DNA from: Sphagnum magellanicum
Taxonomy: Eukaryota > Streptophyta > Sphagnopsida > Sphagnales > Sphagnaceae
Length of the DNA: 64,000 bases
Direction of reading: 5' to 3'
Assembly (NCBI GenBank): GCA_021904315.1
Contig: CM038913.1
Location: 8,679,958 to 8,743,957 of the forward strand
Translations under genes and position numbers: made by a program
Shown here: positions 47,641-60,042 of the stretch, in pieces
How positions within the stretch are numbered: the first letter of the stretch is position 1
Layout: each line of letters starts with the position of its first letter
The notes under the pieces: generated by a model
Database searches by the model: none
Told to the model about the DNA's origin: nothing
What the model saw: only the letters and a program-made list of their open reading frames with translations

Positions 47641-50400
47641 AATTAATACATGAATACACAAGAGCACAACGAGAATTCATTGGGGTGAAAACACATTAAA
47701 TGGAATCATTTTTGTTTAGAAAAGGTGATGTATAACAAGTATCATAGTATGCAACATGATAGCATTTTTTGGCAAATTTTCTAAACATAAGCAAAAAAAA
47801 TTAGATTTGTATGACAACATTATAATATGGAACTCATTAGTGCATTATGAATCAAATTTAATTTTGATCCAATGGTTAGATGAAAAGGATTGGATAAAAT
47901 CAATGTAGATATGATATATAATTTAGATTTTTTCAACAGCCATAGGGCATCATGTTGTGATTCATAATACATTATTAAACAAAAGAAGAATGAAAAAATT
48001 ATTGTAATGCCCAGCTACAAAATCTCTTCATCTTTCATATGGTAATGGTTTTAATTTTAAATAAAAATATTATTATGCATTCATTGCTCAAAAAATGAAA
48101 AAATTAAACTGAATGGATTTTCAACTAAAAAATTTTAACTTCAAAATGGTACTAAATTCCATTTATGTATATCAATATCATTTGTCAGAAAAGAATTTAA
48201 CCAAAAATTCCACTAATAACCCTAGTTTTGAAATATATATGTAAATTATCAAAAATTTTGACAAATATTATAAATGTGATGTTAATACGTTACAAAAAAA
48301 TAAATTGTAGAAAGATTATACATGTGACTATAATTTGGAGGGGGGCATAATGTGCTTTCATCCATTGCAACTTTCCATATGTCATTGCATTTTATGGTCT
48401 TACAGCTCATTGATCACAACACATGTCCATTGAATTCTATTTGCATATATCAATAAGGTTTAATAGAAAATAATATTGGGAAATCTCAAACATTAGATGT
48501 AAGTGCATAGAAACCACTACTAATGTCAATGCATTCAAAGTTCATATAGATGTTTCACAATAACATTATCAAGAACCTAAGAACTCACAAATGTAGTACT
48601 TATACTCAACATCATTGGCCATTACAAAAAAAAAGATGAGGACCTTACATGTGATTATACATAAAAAAAAGACCAATTGGTCCTACTCATTAATCACAAA
48701 CAAATGTCCATTATAATTGTACATATGTTAATTTTTGGGTAGTTGGATTTGGATTGTGACCATACCCAACTAAGTAAATTACAAAAGAATCATACATTTG
48801 AGTTCATTTCCATAAAATTCAAAAAACATTTAACTTGAGATACATTATAATTTACAAAGGTGCAAAAAAAATTAAGGTGTTATAAAGATGTTGATTAGTC
48901 CACTCTAGTGTGCACATTGTGAAATCTTAGAGTCCTCCATTTAAAAGGGACTACAGATGGGAAAAGAAAAAAGAAAAAAAATTTGCAAAAACAAAGATCA
49001 AAAGCTATGTATTAAAATCAATTTTAAAAGCAAGGTAGCATGAGCGAGTGTAATAAGGATTGAGGGGCCTAAGTTAATCTACACTAATAATCACAACATA
49101 AGATTTAGCTCCAATAGAATTTGAAGTGCATTATGCACATGTATAGACCCAAAATGCAAGGCATTAAGCAGTAGCACATGTTTTTGCCAACAAATGTCTA
49201 ACATCGCTTGGCCATCAAGATATGTTATCAAGGTAAACCACAACAGTCTTTCCAAAATATAAACATCCACTAATATTCTAGCATTGCAATTGAACGAAAC
49301 TTGATCATTTGTTGTTTACATACCCACCTAACAACTATGGACAAATTCCAAGGGTGGACATTCAACAAATGTTTTCTATTTGTTAGAAAATCTCTTCTTG
49401 AACTCGTTATGGCTTCAATATGATGTGTTTTCTTGCCAAATTTGTTTGACTATTAAACCTCTTCACCTCGGTCAAGGACTAAACTAAAATTGAGAGGATT
49501 CCTTATTCAATAATAGCTTGTTTTGAAAACTTGAAACATCTAGGAACACTAGAAACAATAAATGGATTTGAAAGCATTCTTTTCATGACTACTTTTCTAG
49601 CAAGGGGTCCATGGTGAGCACACTATGGGGGGCCCACTTTGGGCATTCTCATGACATGTATATTTCTACAAAACATATTGCATTTAATTTTGGGTTTCAC
49701 TTTTAGTGTTTGGGCTTGATATTTTGATTTTCACAAAGTTAATGATCTTTAATATTATTTGAAAAAAAAAAAAACTTAAATTCAAGGAATAATGAGTATA
49801 TTTATGTTATATACAATATAATAAAGCCTATTTTTGTTTTTTGACTACACTAGGTTTGGGTTTGAATTAGTTAGCTAAAAAACATTTGAAATGAAAATTT
49901 TAAAAATGACCCACTTCACATATCTTGTCATCTTCCATTTGAAAGTGATAGTTTGTCAAAATGTTAGTTTACCACATACTTATGGTCATTGACCCCAAAA
50001 ACACCCATTTGTGATATGATAACTATTGAACTCTTCAAACGGCTCATAAACTTATTCCAATCATATGGAATCACAATGTTTTATAAATACTACAAATTTC
50101 ATAAAAACTAAAAATAATTTCAATCATTTTTTGAGTATATTTTCATTTTTTAATACATAATGACATACATTTCTTTTGCCACAAATATATTTCGAAATTG
50201 CACAATATAGGTTGGAAAAAAATAAAATCTTTGTGATTGAATTCTTTGTGTTATAATCTACCATATTATGCAAAAAGTTTGGAAAAATATGCTTTAATAT
50301 TACCATGGTTAAAGTTCAAACATGGACACCCTTCGAAAACAATACAGTGTGATAACATTTTTGGCCCCCTCGTAGTGTGCTTTCACCCTCCAAGGAACAT
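47641..50400. other. AT-rich intergenic DNA
   Basis: No gene seen. Isolated phrases such as 'cacaacacatgtccattgaa' (48415) echo the 60-bp unit of the array to the left. Confidence 0.5.
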
Positions 50401-50406
50401 TGGGAG

Positions 50407-51037
50407 GCACAAATTCTACCTTAGAAATATTCACTGCCTACTTAAAACAATACAAAATTTCATTCAATGATCCATTTCAACATTTAAAATTTATGGTTTC
50501 ATTATGCAAACAATTATGATGGATTGTTTTTGCACTTTTTTTTCCTTACAACTATTGTTTCTTCTACTCAATTCTATTTCCTTATTTAAACAAAATCTAC
50601 GGTTAAAATATAGTTAGATTTATTAGAAACTCAAAACACAACAAATACAAAATAATAATCCATGTTTTTTCATCAAATTTACACTTCTTTCTTTACTCAT
50701 AATTGAACATATCAACAATATGTAGTTTTAGAAAATAGAAATCAAAACTAAAAACATGAAAAATCTATGGTTTTTCAATACCAACAGAAATTTGAATTCA
50801 AAATGTGTGTCTTTGTCTAATTTTAGCAACTCTTTCAACCTAACTTTATGTGTAAAACAAGTCTTAAACTCCAACAATTTCCAAAACTTCATTTGAAATC
50901 ACTTCCTTCCAAAAGTAATTCAAAATTAAAATGTTCAATAGTTTCAATCCTATTTAGCTCCTTCACTACCTTGGTTAATCCCTACCATTCTATTAATCTA
51001 TTTTGTTTTGGTTAATCATTACCATACACTAGGTAAT
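50407..51037 (-). repeat. Left member of a long direct-repeat pair, probable LTR
   Basis: About 630 bp aligns base by base with 59412-60042 in the same orientation, at roughly five identical bases in six by eye with few gaps. Shared landmarks are CATTATGCAAACAATT, AACATATCAACAATATGTAG and GGTTTTTC.ATACCAACA. The pair encloses minus-strand Ty3/gypsy coding remains, so I read them as the element's LTRs. Exact TG/CA ends were not fixed. Confidence 0.6.
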
Positions 51038-51463
51038 ATTACTATCCCTCCACTTTAGATTTTGTCTTTGAAATCTTTGTTTTAGTTTTTTTTTAAATCA
51101 TATTTAAATCACTATGTTAGTAATGTTTGGCTTGGTCTATTCCTCCTGAATGGCTAGTATTACTACCTACACTTCAATTTATGATTTTGTATGGCCCTTA
51201 GCTTTTGCATTCATTTGAAAAACTAAATTATCAAGCAATAATGGTGTTATACCTTTTTGAGCTTATTGTTATGTATGTTCCACGCCCTGCTCCCCAACTT
51301 CAACTAACTCCCTCTATATGCCAATATCATTAATTATGACTATTGTCTCCAACTATTTATGCTTGCTCTTCAAATACTTTAGATGTCCTCCTCCCCTCAA
51401 CTTCTATGGTTTTTCTTGATGTGTGTCATTAATTGCTCCATTGTAATCAACTTCCTGCACTTC

Positions 51464-53044
51464 CTATATTGGACTGGATGGTCTTATATTATTTGGATTG
51501 CAAGAAATGAAATCTAGAAAGGCTTTCTTGAAGGCAAATAATTGTCTTCTATAAGTGGCTTCATACCTTTTATGTTTAGCCAAATTTTTCAACATTTCTT
51601 TTTGGAATTGAATTTTTACCATCTCCCATGGGCCACCACTCATTAGGCTCAACATTGGTATCATCCATTTGTTGTTGGTACGCAATATTGAATAATACTA
51701 CACCAAGTCATCATATTCCTCTGGGATTTGTTTTTAACATATGTTGGGTCCAAATCCTTGTTTGTTTCCACCAAATCATCTAGTTTTGACTTGGTTTTGT
51801 ACATCCCCTTCTTTAATTCATTTACCTCCATAATTGCTTGCTCCTTGGTTTTCTTTGCATTCTACCTACTAAACTTCTTTATTGCAACCGTGTTGTTCAT
51901 TTGCAGAATCTAAACTATCATCTTGTCAATTGTTTATTTTCTAGTTTCTTGTTCTTGCAACCATAGTTGCTTCTCTCTTTCCAAGCCTTCAACCTTATGT
52001 TTATACTTTATCAATGTTTTTTTGATATGCATGGTTTGCTTCAGTCCATACTTCTTCCTTTTACCTTAATTCCATGTGATCCTATTTTAACTCTAGAAAT
52101 TCCATCAACTTCCATTTCATGTCTTTATTCTCAATGGTTAGTTACAACATCTTTGCATTGACTTTATTTTCCATCTCCTTCTTTTGTTTGTTCCAAATTT
52201 TTAAACATTGTCTAAATTTTTCATATCCTTGAGGCTCTTTTTTAATTTGTTTCAATAATCCTTGCTTCTCCTTTTCCATTGTAGTTAATGTGGTTTCGAA
52301 TGACTAGACTTCCAAATCTAGATTACCCATCTTCAAATTCATAATTACCATTGCTTAAAAGATTTCAACAGCTTTGTTATTGCCCAATACCTCTTTTGCT
52401 AGTTCGTTTACAAACTGTGGTGTCAAATTTTGTGGTGTCTTTTCTTTAGATGCATCTTTTGATGACATTCCCCTATCCTTCATTTGCAACCCCAGATCCA
52501 TATCCAACCCTTGCCCTTTTACTATACTAGTCTACTTTGTGATAACAATATGGTAGGTGGTCTAAAAGCATGCGAACTAGGTATTCGGCTCGATGCTCCA
52601 TGGAAAGGGGGTTGATTGGGCCTCGTAGCCAACGATAATGGCCATCACCAGGAACCAAGTTCGACAATGAAGACAAACATCATCATTTTCACATTGACAC
52701 TCTTCAAACCTTTTTGGTGTGACTCCACAAATAGGAACAAATTTTAAATAAATTGTTATGGCATGTGGGTTAGGAGATAAACGATGATCCCATGTCGAAC
52801 GATCGACTCGAGTGCGCACCACTTCTTCGGGACGGTTCTTTTTGCGCAATTGTTAAAAGACATTCACGTCAAATAGTGTTTTTTCAAACTCTTCCTTTTC
52901 TACTAGTGAAACTAGAGGATTCGAGGGTGTAACGACATCATCCGCCATGACTAAATTTTCACTTGCATCAACAAAAACCAAGAGGTTAGCAAAAATAATG
53001 GGGTATTTGCATTCAGAAAGGGTTGAGGCTTTTTTATTTAACAA
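51464..53044 (-). mobile_element. Unassigned coding remains inside the 50.4-60.0 kb element
   Basis: Minus-strand readings include a 5' part starting MADDVVTPSNPLVS (about 52950), a cysteine-bearing stretch CQCENDDVCLHC (about 52680) and, further left (52400-51460), Lys/Glu-rich coiled-coil-like text. I cannot assign them to a named protein. They may be an extra ORF of the surrounding retroelement or part of another, nested element. Confidence 0.35.
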
Positions 53045-53833
53045 ATTAGGGTAGGCATAAAGTGTGGGAGTGACGACGGAACCTCATGAAAATTTGAACA
53101 TCCTAAATCTAATGGATTCATCAAACCTTAATTTTGATGGCGGATCTAAAAGTATGTGGGGTTTTTTGGTGATGCAAATTTTAATTCCAATTTACTATGT
53201 ACTACATAGTTAATTAGTGCATGGGAAAAAAAAAAGTAGGGGATATGAAAAAAATAAATGGTACGCGGGGATGTTACTTCAACCATTGAATTGATTTAAT
53301 CAAGTAAGGACTCAAGGATGTTACTTGTTACTGCCGATAAATTATCTTAGTAGTTAATTACTTGAAATAATTAAGATGAAGAAGTAGGATGTGAAGGTCA
53401 ATGGATGGAAAGGATGAAGATCAAGTTCAACAACTTCATCAAAATATTTAAGATAAGGAGAAGGATGAGTCCTCCAATCCCATTAGTCATGAAGATCGTC
53501 ATCCTATTTGATTAGAGGATGGAATATTTTTTGTGTCTCATTGGGCCCAAGAATTCTCATCCTAAACTCAATTGGAGGGGAAATCATTTTCAATTCTCAT
53601 TGGCTCTTGAAGGATGAAGAGGCCATTGATTGGAGGGAAGGATTTCGAAACTTCCATTGGACAAAGGGAACAAACTCAAGGTAAGGTCATGGAGGCTTAC
53701 CAAAGGAAAGAGGAGTATCTTGTGTTGGGGGAAGGGGAAAGGAGGAAAATGAATGTGTGAGGAAAAGATTAGTTCTTATGTGTGGAAAGGTGTTGTTCAT
53801 GGAAAAGATGTGTGCAAAAAAACATTGAAAAAA

Positions 53834-54230
53834 TTCCATGACAAAACCTATGGAGTTTTATTTCAAATAATTGTTCTTCCCAAATCCACTATTGGATTTG
53901 TGTCAAACTTAACACAGTTCTTGTTTAGGAGGTGTAGAAGGTTTTCTCCAATTTGTAACATCATCGGGTTTGTTGTAAGGGAGCTATGTTTGCCGGAAGT
54001 AGAGGGTGTTTGTAGTGGAGTTCATGGAAGGATTTCCATGACAAAGCCTCTAGAGTTTTATTTCAAATAGTTGTTCCTCCCAAATCCACCGTTGGATTTG
54101 TGTCAAACTTAAAACAATTCTTGTGTAGGAGGTGTAGAAGGTGTAGAAGGTTCTCTCCAATTTTTAGCATCATTGGGTTTGTTGTAAAGGAGTTACACTT
54201 GCCGGAAATAAAGGGGGTTGAAATTGTTTG
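53834..54230 (+). repeat. Tandem duplication, 200-bp period, two copies
   Basis: TTCCATGACAAA at 53834 recurs at 54034, and the following about 195 bases match with scattered changes. Shared words include CCCAAATCCAC, GGATTTGTGTCAAACTTAA and AGGAGGTGTAGAAGG. The second copy carries an extra small repeat of GGTGTAGAA. Confidence 0.9.
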
Positions 54231-55299
54231 TTTTTTCCTCAATTTAAACAAAGTGATTTTTAGTCCCAAGGCTTAACTCTTGATCAAAAAAAATAAAAAC
54301 TTATAAAATTTTGTAACATGGCTCCTTTTTAAATTAACTTCTTAAAAATCCAATGCATGTTTGATTATGAGGTTGTATGTAGATGTTATGACAAATGGAA
54401 CAAAAGGGGTTCAACCATCAAGTGTGACATTGAATGAACATCAACATAATGCCCCTTCACATTCCATCATGGTGAGTTATGATTTTCCCACGATGTCTTT
54501 GTATCTTCCAAGTGGACACAACGCGTTAAATTATTAGTAAACTTCATTGCATTACATTGAACCACCTTACTTGTTAGACTACAACTACATAGTAGTTCCA
54601 CTTCCAAGCGAGTTTGTGAGTGCATATCTTCATGTTGAGGGTGTGCAAGAATGCCTCACACTGCCTCTCCAACTCCACCTGGAATTCCTTTTATCTTGCA
54701 AGAACTTCTGTTACATAATGTTTTTTTTCAATTCTTTGCAATCTCTCACGTTCGGCAACCTTTTGTGTTTTTATCTCTCTTACAAGTCTTTATAGTTTCT
54801 TTATCACATTCTTGTCACTCATACTACAACATTCGTCAAAAAACACAAAATCGTTTTGGAGCAACATCGAATGCAAGAAAGTTCAACAACCATTCTTTCC
54901 TCCTATTTTTTCGTTTAGGACAGCCCATTATTTTTTCATTAATTTTTCATCTTGTTTATGTTTCATTCCTTTCATGATGGCCTTTTTCCTATATGTCCAT
55001 GTGGAAATAGTTATTTTTGATCAATGGTTTGGATGCATTTTGATCTTTTTTTCTTCATCCAAATGTTGTTATCACCATCTCCTTCATCCTTCATCTTCTC
55101 TGCTAAGTATGTTATAGTTGTCTCCAATTCACTCGTATCATCATCTAATTTATTAGTTGAGTCGACCAATATTTTTGATGACACATCAAATTTTTCTATG
55201 ATCCTACACACCGATTAATTTATTATTGTGAATTGGTAGTCGTCATGTTGTTACTTCATCATCTTCATCTTCATTTGTACCACTTTTCTCTTGAACGTC

Positions 55300-57190
55300 T
55301 CTCCATGGTTGATCTATAATCTATGGTTCCTCCCAATAAATCAGTTTCTATGCCTCAAAAATTTGCACTTTTGATGTAATAAATTGGTATGGTTTCATCT
55401 TGTTAATATTAACTAACACAAGGTTAGGTTCAAAGTTAGTTAATGTGACCAATAAAACTATATTATTAGGTAACACATATTGTACCCTATATGGTCCAAA
55501 CCATTTTTTGGTGAACTTTTTCAAATGTGACTTACTCCTTTTTGGAAACCATAGAACAAAATCCCCAAACTTAAACTATTTTTTCGTATTCTTTTGTTGA
55601 TTCCACAAAGTTCTATTCCACTATTTTGTTCCCAATTTAACCAAAATTATAATTTGTCCTTTTGTAGCTTCTCTAGCTTTGACAATCTATTAGTTAAGAC
55701 ATCGAATTTCCTTCTTTGTGGCTACTACTAATAACTGATAGAATGTATTCTATAGGCATTAAAAGATGTAACTCATACATTAACTAATATGGTGTGTACC
55801 TTATAGTTACCTTGTATGTTGTCTTGTAAGAAAATAAAATTATAGGTAGATGTTCATCCCAATCTATTTTATTCTCACTAACCAACTTGGTAAATAATGT
55901 TCCCAATACCTTGTTAATGGACTTTGCTTGACCATTCCCTATAGGTAATAATTAGTAGAACTGACATGTTTCAACAAGAAATAATCTATCAAATGTTTTA
56001 TAACATAATGTATAAAATGCATCGCCTAATTTGTGATTATAGTTAGTGGACATCCAAACTTAGTAAGAATGCACTCATATAAAAACTTTGTTATTACTGC
56101 TACAATATTTGTCCTTAATGTTCTAGCCTCCACCCATTTGGTTGTGTAATATGCAGCCACCAATATGTATCTATTCCTTGTATACCTTCTTGGTAGTTTA
56201 ATTGGTCCTACAAAATCCAAAACCTATTTCATGAATGGTTCTTCTAAAAGAATTGTTACTAAATTGGCCAAACTTTGTGTATCCAACCTTACAATTTGCT
56301 AACATGCATCACACGATCTACAGAAATCATTGACATCTTTGTACATTGTGGGCCACTAGTACCCTACATTTAAAATTCTATGTGATCTCAATTGCAAAGT
56401 GTCATCTTGTTGTTCCCTCATGTAACTTATTCATCACCTTCCGAGCTTTTATGGTTGACAGACATCTCCTCAATCTATTGTCCCACCCCATCATGTACAA
56501 AACTTCATTTTTCATTGTAAATGGTTTATCCCTCCTAACTAACCATTGTTTTTGCCTTGTTGACAGAGACACTTCTATCCAGTCTATTTGTAAAAACATT
56601 CTGACATCATTCAACCATTTTGGTTCTATGAAAAATAAACTAGCACCTATGGTTTGTTTTGGGTCTCATTAGGGATTTGTGACATCAGGTAATTTAAACA
56701 AAGCATCTGCAACACATGAATTTTACCTAGTTTGCATACCAGTGTGAAATCATACTTCAAAAACAATAATAACCACCTTACTACTCTACTTGAAACTTGT
56801 GGTTTGTTTACCAAATAAACTAAAGCCATATGATCAACATAAAACACAAAAAAATTTCCCAACAAATAATGCCTAAACTTATGCAATGTTAAGACCATAA
56901 TTGAAGCTTCTTTTTCTGTGGTACTATAATTTTATTCTACATTATTAAGAAGTCTAAAGACATACACTATTGGTTGATCACTCTTCCCTATTATACTTTG
57001 TGCCTATAAAACTCCCATAACCAATAATGATGCATTTGTGTGAACATGGAACTCCACGTCCCATTTGGGTGGTATTAAAATCATTACTTCAATATACTTC
57101 TGCTTAATCAACTTTCAAGCTTTCTAACACTCCTTTGTCCACAAAAAAAAATTGTCTTCCTTATGAGCTTTGTAATCAAAACCATGATCG
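55300..57190 (-). mobile_element. Ty3/gypsy pol fossil (reverse transcriptase end, RNase H, integrase)
   Basis: Read leftward on the minus strand: the end of the reverse transcriptase/connection region (about 57190-57000); RNase H with LHKFRHYLLG and FVFYVDHMALVYLVNKPQVS (about 56890-56790); the zinc-finger region of integrase with QKQWLVRRDKPFTMKNEVLY (about 56540); and the integrase core MDFVGPIKLPRRYTRNRYIL with TTKWVEARTLRTN (about 56210-56090). The tail (about 55870-55330) includes the post-core segment with YGLHPLMPTEY-like and VLVNINKMKPYQF-like readings. This domain order is that of Ty3/gypsy. The copy is broken repeatedly and old. Confidence 0.85.
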
Positions 57191-57199
57191 TTGCAAAAA

Positions 57200-57720
57200 A
57201 TTTAATGGGTGAAAATGAAATACAAGGCAAAACCAACCATGGTTAAATTAACAATATTTTTAAATTAATTATGGGTCTATTGATTATGGTTAAATTTATT
57301 AGGGTAAAATATTAATATGTAGTAACCATGGTTAAATTCAATATGGCAAAACCAACAATGGCCCAATTAGTAATGGTTAAATTAATTATGTTAAACTAAT
57401 TATCATGGCTAAGCTTATTAAGGCTAAACCAACTATTGTTAAATTGACCATGGTTAAACTATTTATAATTGTTAAATTACTTATGGCTAAATTAGCCATA
57501 ATTAAATTAAATATAATTAGTTTTAATTTTAATTAATTTTTTCATAGGTAGTTGAACAATAACTAATTTTGATGTAATCAATTTAACCATAGTTAGATAA
57601 ACCATATATATAATTAGTTTAATCATAATTAATTTGGTCATGATTAATTTAGTTATGATTAGCTAACTTTTAAATTTTCTAACTTTTTATGATTGGTCAA
57701 ACATAATCAAAATGTTAATG
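57200..57720. repeat. AT-rich minisatellite-like insertion (GGTTAAATTA words)
   Basis: Imperfect repeats of the words ATGGTTAAATTAA, CATGGTTAAACTA and ATAATTAGTTTAATCAT fill the stretch in both orientations. It lies between the pol and gag remains of the Ty3 fossil, so it appears to have inserted there or expanded from within. Confidence 0.65.
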
Positions 57721-58374
57721 TACTCCCAAGATACCCAAGTAGTATTAAAATTTGTAATTGGCCCTTTTGACTAGGCTTACTTAGTTAGCCCTATTGATTG
57801 AATATAAAAAGTGTCCTTATTGACTAAGGCACTTATCAATTTGACTAGATGTCTGATTTGACTTATTGTCAAATTGGTCTAGTCAAATTGATTAGTAAAA
57901 AAATACCCATTGTCATTCAAGGCCTTGGCCTTTAGTCAAAAATACATGTCCTCTAGTAAAAGAGACCTATCTAATCAATTTGGTTATTTTGAAAAAATAG
58001 GAATTTTGGTAGTGTCGGTTGGTCTTGTGAAACAATAATGGGTATCTCAGGTATCCCACTCATTAGTTTAAACCTGCTTGATGAAGGTGTAAACTTTTTG
58101 GACATCCTAACTTCTAATTGTACATCATTCATCTATATTTTTTGTTGTATAGAATTTGGTCTTACAGGAAAAGGTTTTGCCCTAGTCATGTTAGGGGAAT
58201 TTTGCGTTCCTAGTTTATTTTGCACAAATTATGCTTCATTCAAACCAACTCTTGCAACTTATTTTCTAGACTGTTATGGACTTGTGTTATCATTTATGGT
58301 TGTTCTACATAATCTCTATTTAACATTTGTTGTCCCACATGTCTAACAAATCCATCCCTTATTTCATTATCGAT

Positions 58375-58740
58375 CTACAAACGTTCTGTGATAATGTGTT
58401 TTCTACTTTTACAAAAAACACAGATTCTAGAGAGAGCTTGAGCCAACTTGGTTAAATCTTTAAAATTGTAACTTTTACGTTTTGGATTTTTTCTATCTTT
58501 TTCGATTCGTCTACTTTTGTTGTTCGTGGAAATTAATAATGCCTCCTCCAAAACATTCACTTGTGCATCATGATACACCAAATTTCTTGGGTAATTCTTA
58601 TCTACCCATTTGGGAATACTAAGATCATAGTTATCATCCATTTCCTAGTCTTCTATTGGTTCATGATATTCTGGCGATGCTAATTGGTACACAAATGGTA
58701 TACCTGTGCATTTATTGTAATCACTTTGTCGACTATGCAT
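58375..58740 (-). mobile_element. Ty3/gypsy gag fossil (probable)
   Basis: Minus-strand text contains PRNLVYHDAQVNVLEEALLI, a Lys/Arg-rich stretch, LTKLAQALSRICVFC and a Cys/His patch resembling a zinc knuckle. It lies upstream of the pol fossil on the same strand, as gag should. It is a partial, broken copy. Confidence 0.5.
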
Positions 58741-59411
58741 AGATTCTAGATTTTAAGAATTTCCAAGGTTTTCCAATAACAATTAGTCCCTTGGATTTTT
58801 GTCATCCGCATGTTCTTAAATAGTCAACGGTGCTTTAAAAAAATGAATACCCAGTTCTCTTGGGTATATTTCAAACCCAATCCCTTTCACTAGAGATCAT
58901 ATTTGTGTATTTAGGATCTTTTTATGGACCTTTTGTCCATACTTCTCATCTCGCTCCCATTTTTACTAAAGACACTTGATGTTTTGCAGGTTGTTATTTT
59001 GTTTGTAAATTTATGAATTCCAAAATTATACCCCTATTTGGCATTTCATACACCTCCTAGTTTGCATCCTAATGTTTTTAAAAATCAAAAATGATGTTTT
59101 CCCATCTGGCTTTTTGGTCCATTTACCTCTACAAACTTCAAATCACCATCCAATTCATAATGTCATTCAAAGCTTAAATTCTCTTGGTTTCTTGATAAAC
59201 TTTATAATAGAAGTCCTTATAACCTTTACTATTTAGACCTCCATTTGTTGTTTGTCCAAAAAATTCAGAAATCTAAATCTTCAATAAAACAATATTTCCT
59301 CCTTCAATTTGTTGTAATCTACAGAAAATAATGTTTTTAAAAACTCCAAACTATAAAATAATTATTGTTTTTTTTGCATCAAATTTTTTTTGTCCCCAAT
59401 ATGGTTGCTTA

Positions 59412-60042
59412 ATGCAAATTTTATCTTTTAAATGTTCACTACCTAATTTAAATAATACAAAATTCCATTCAATGCTCCATTTCAACATTTAAAATTTGTG
59501 GTTTCATTATGCAAACAATTTTAATGGACTATTTTTACACAGTTTTCTCCTTATAGCTATTGTTAAGACTATTCAATTTTATTTCCTTATTTAAACAAAA
59601 TTTGTGGTCAAAATACAATTAGATTTATCAAAAAATCAAAACATAACAAATATAAAATAACAATCCATGTTTCTTATAAAATCTACACGTTTTTTAAAAC
59701 TCATAATTGAACATATCAACAATATGTAGTTTTAATAAATAGAAATCGAAATAGAAAACATGAAAAATCTATGGTTTTTCCATACCAACAAAAGTTTGAA
59801 CTCAAAATTTGTGTTTCTATTTAATTTTAACAATTCTTTCCACCTAATTCTATGTGTAAAACAATAAGTCCTAAACTGCAAAAAATTCCTAAACTTCATC
59901 CTAGATCATTTCCCTTCAAAAGTAATTCAAAATTATAATGTTCAATAGTTTTAATCCTATTCAACTCCTTCATTGCCTTAGTTAATCCCTACCATTTTTC
60001 TGATATATTATGTCTTGGTTAATCACTACCATACATCAGGTA
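59412..60042 (-). repeat. Right member of the long direct-repeat pair, probable LTR
   Basis: Aligns with 50407-51037 (see that entry). On the minus strand this would be the 5' LTR. The divergence between the two copies indicates an old insertion. No primer-binding site was convincingly identified at its left edge. Confidence 0.6.
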
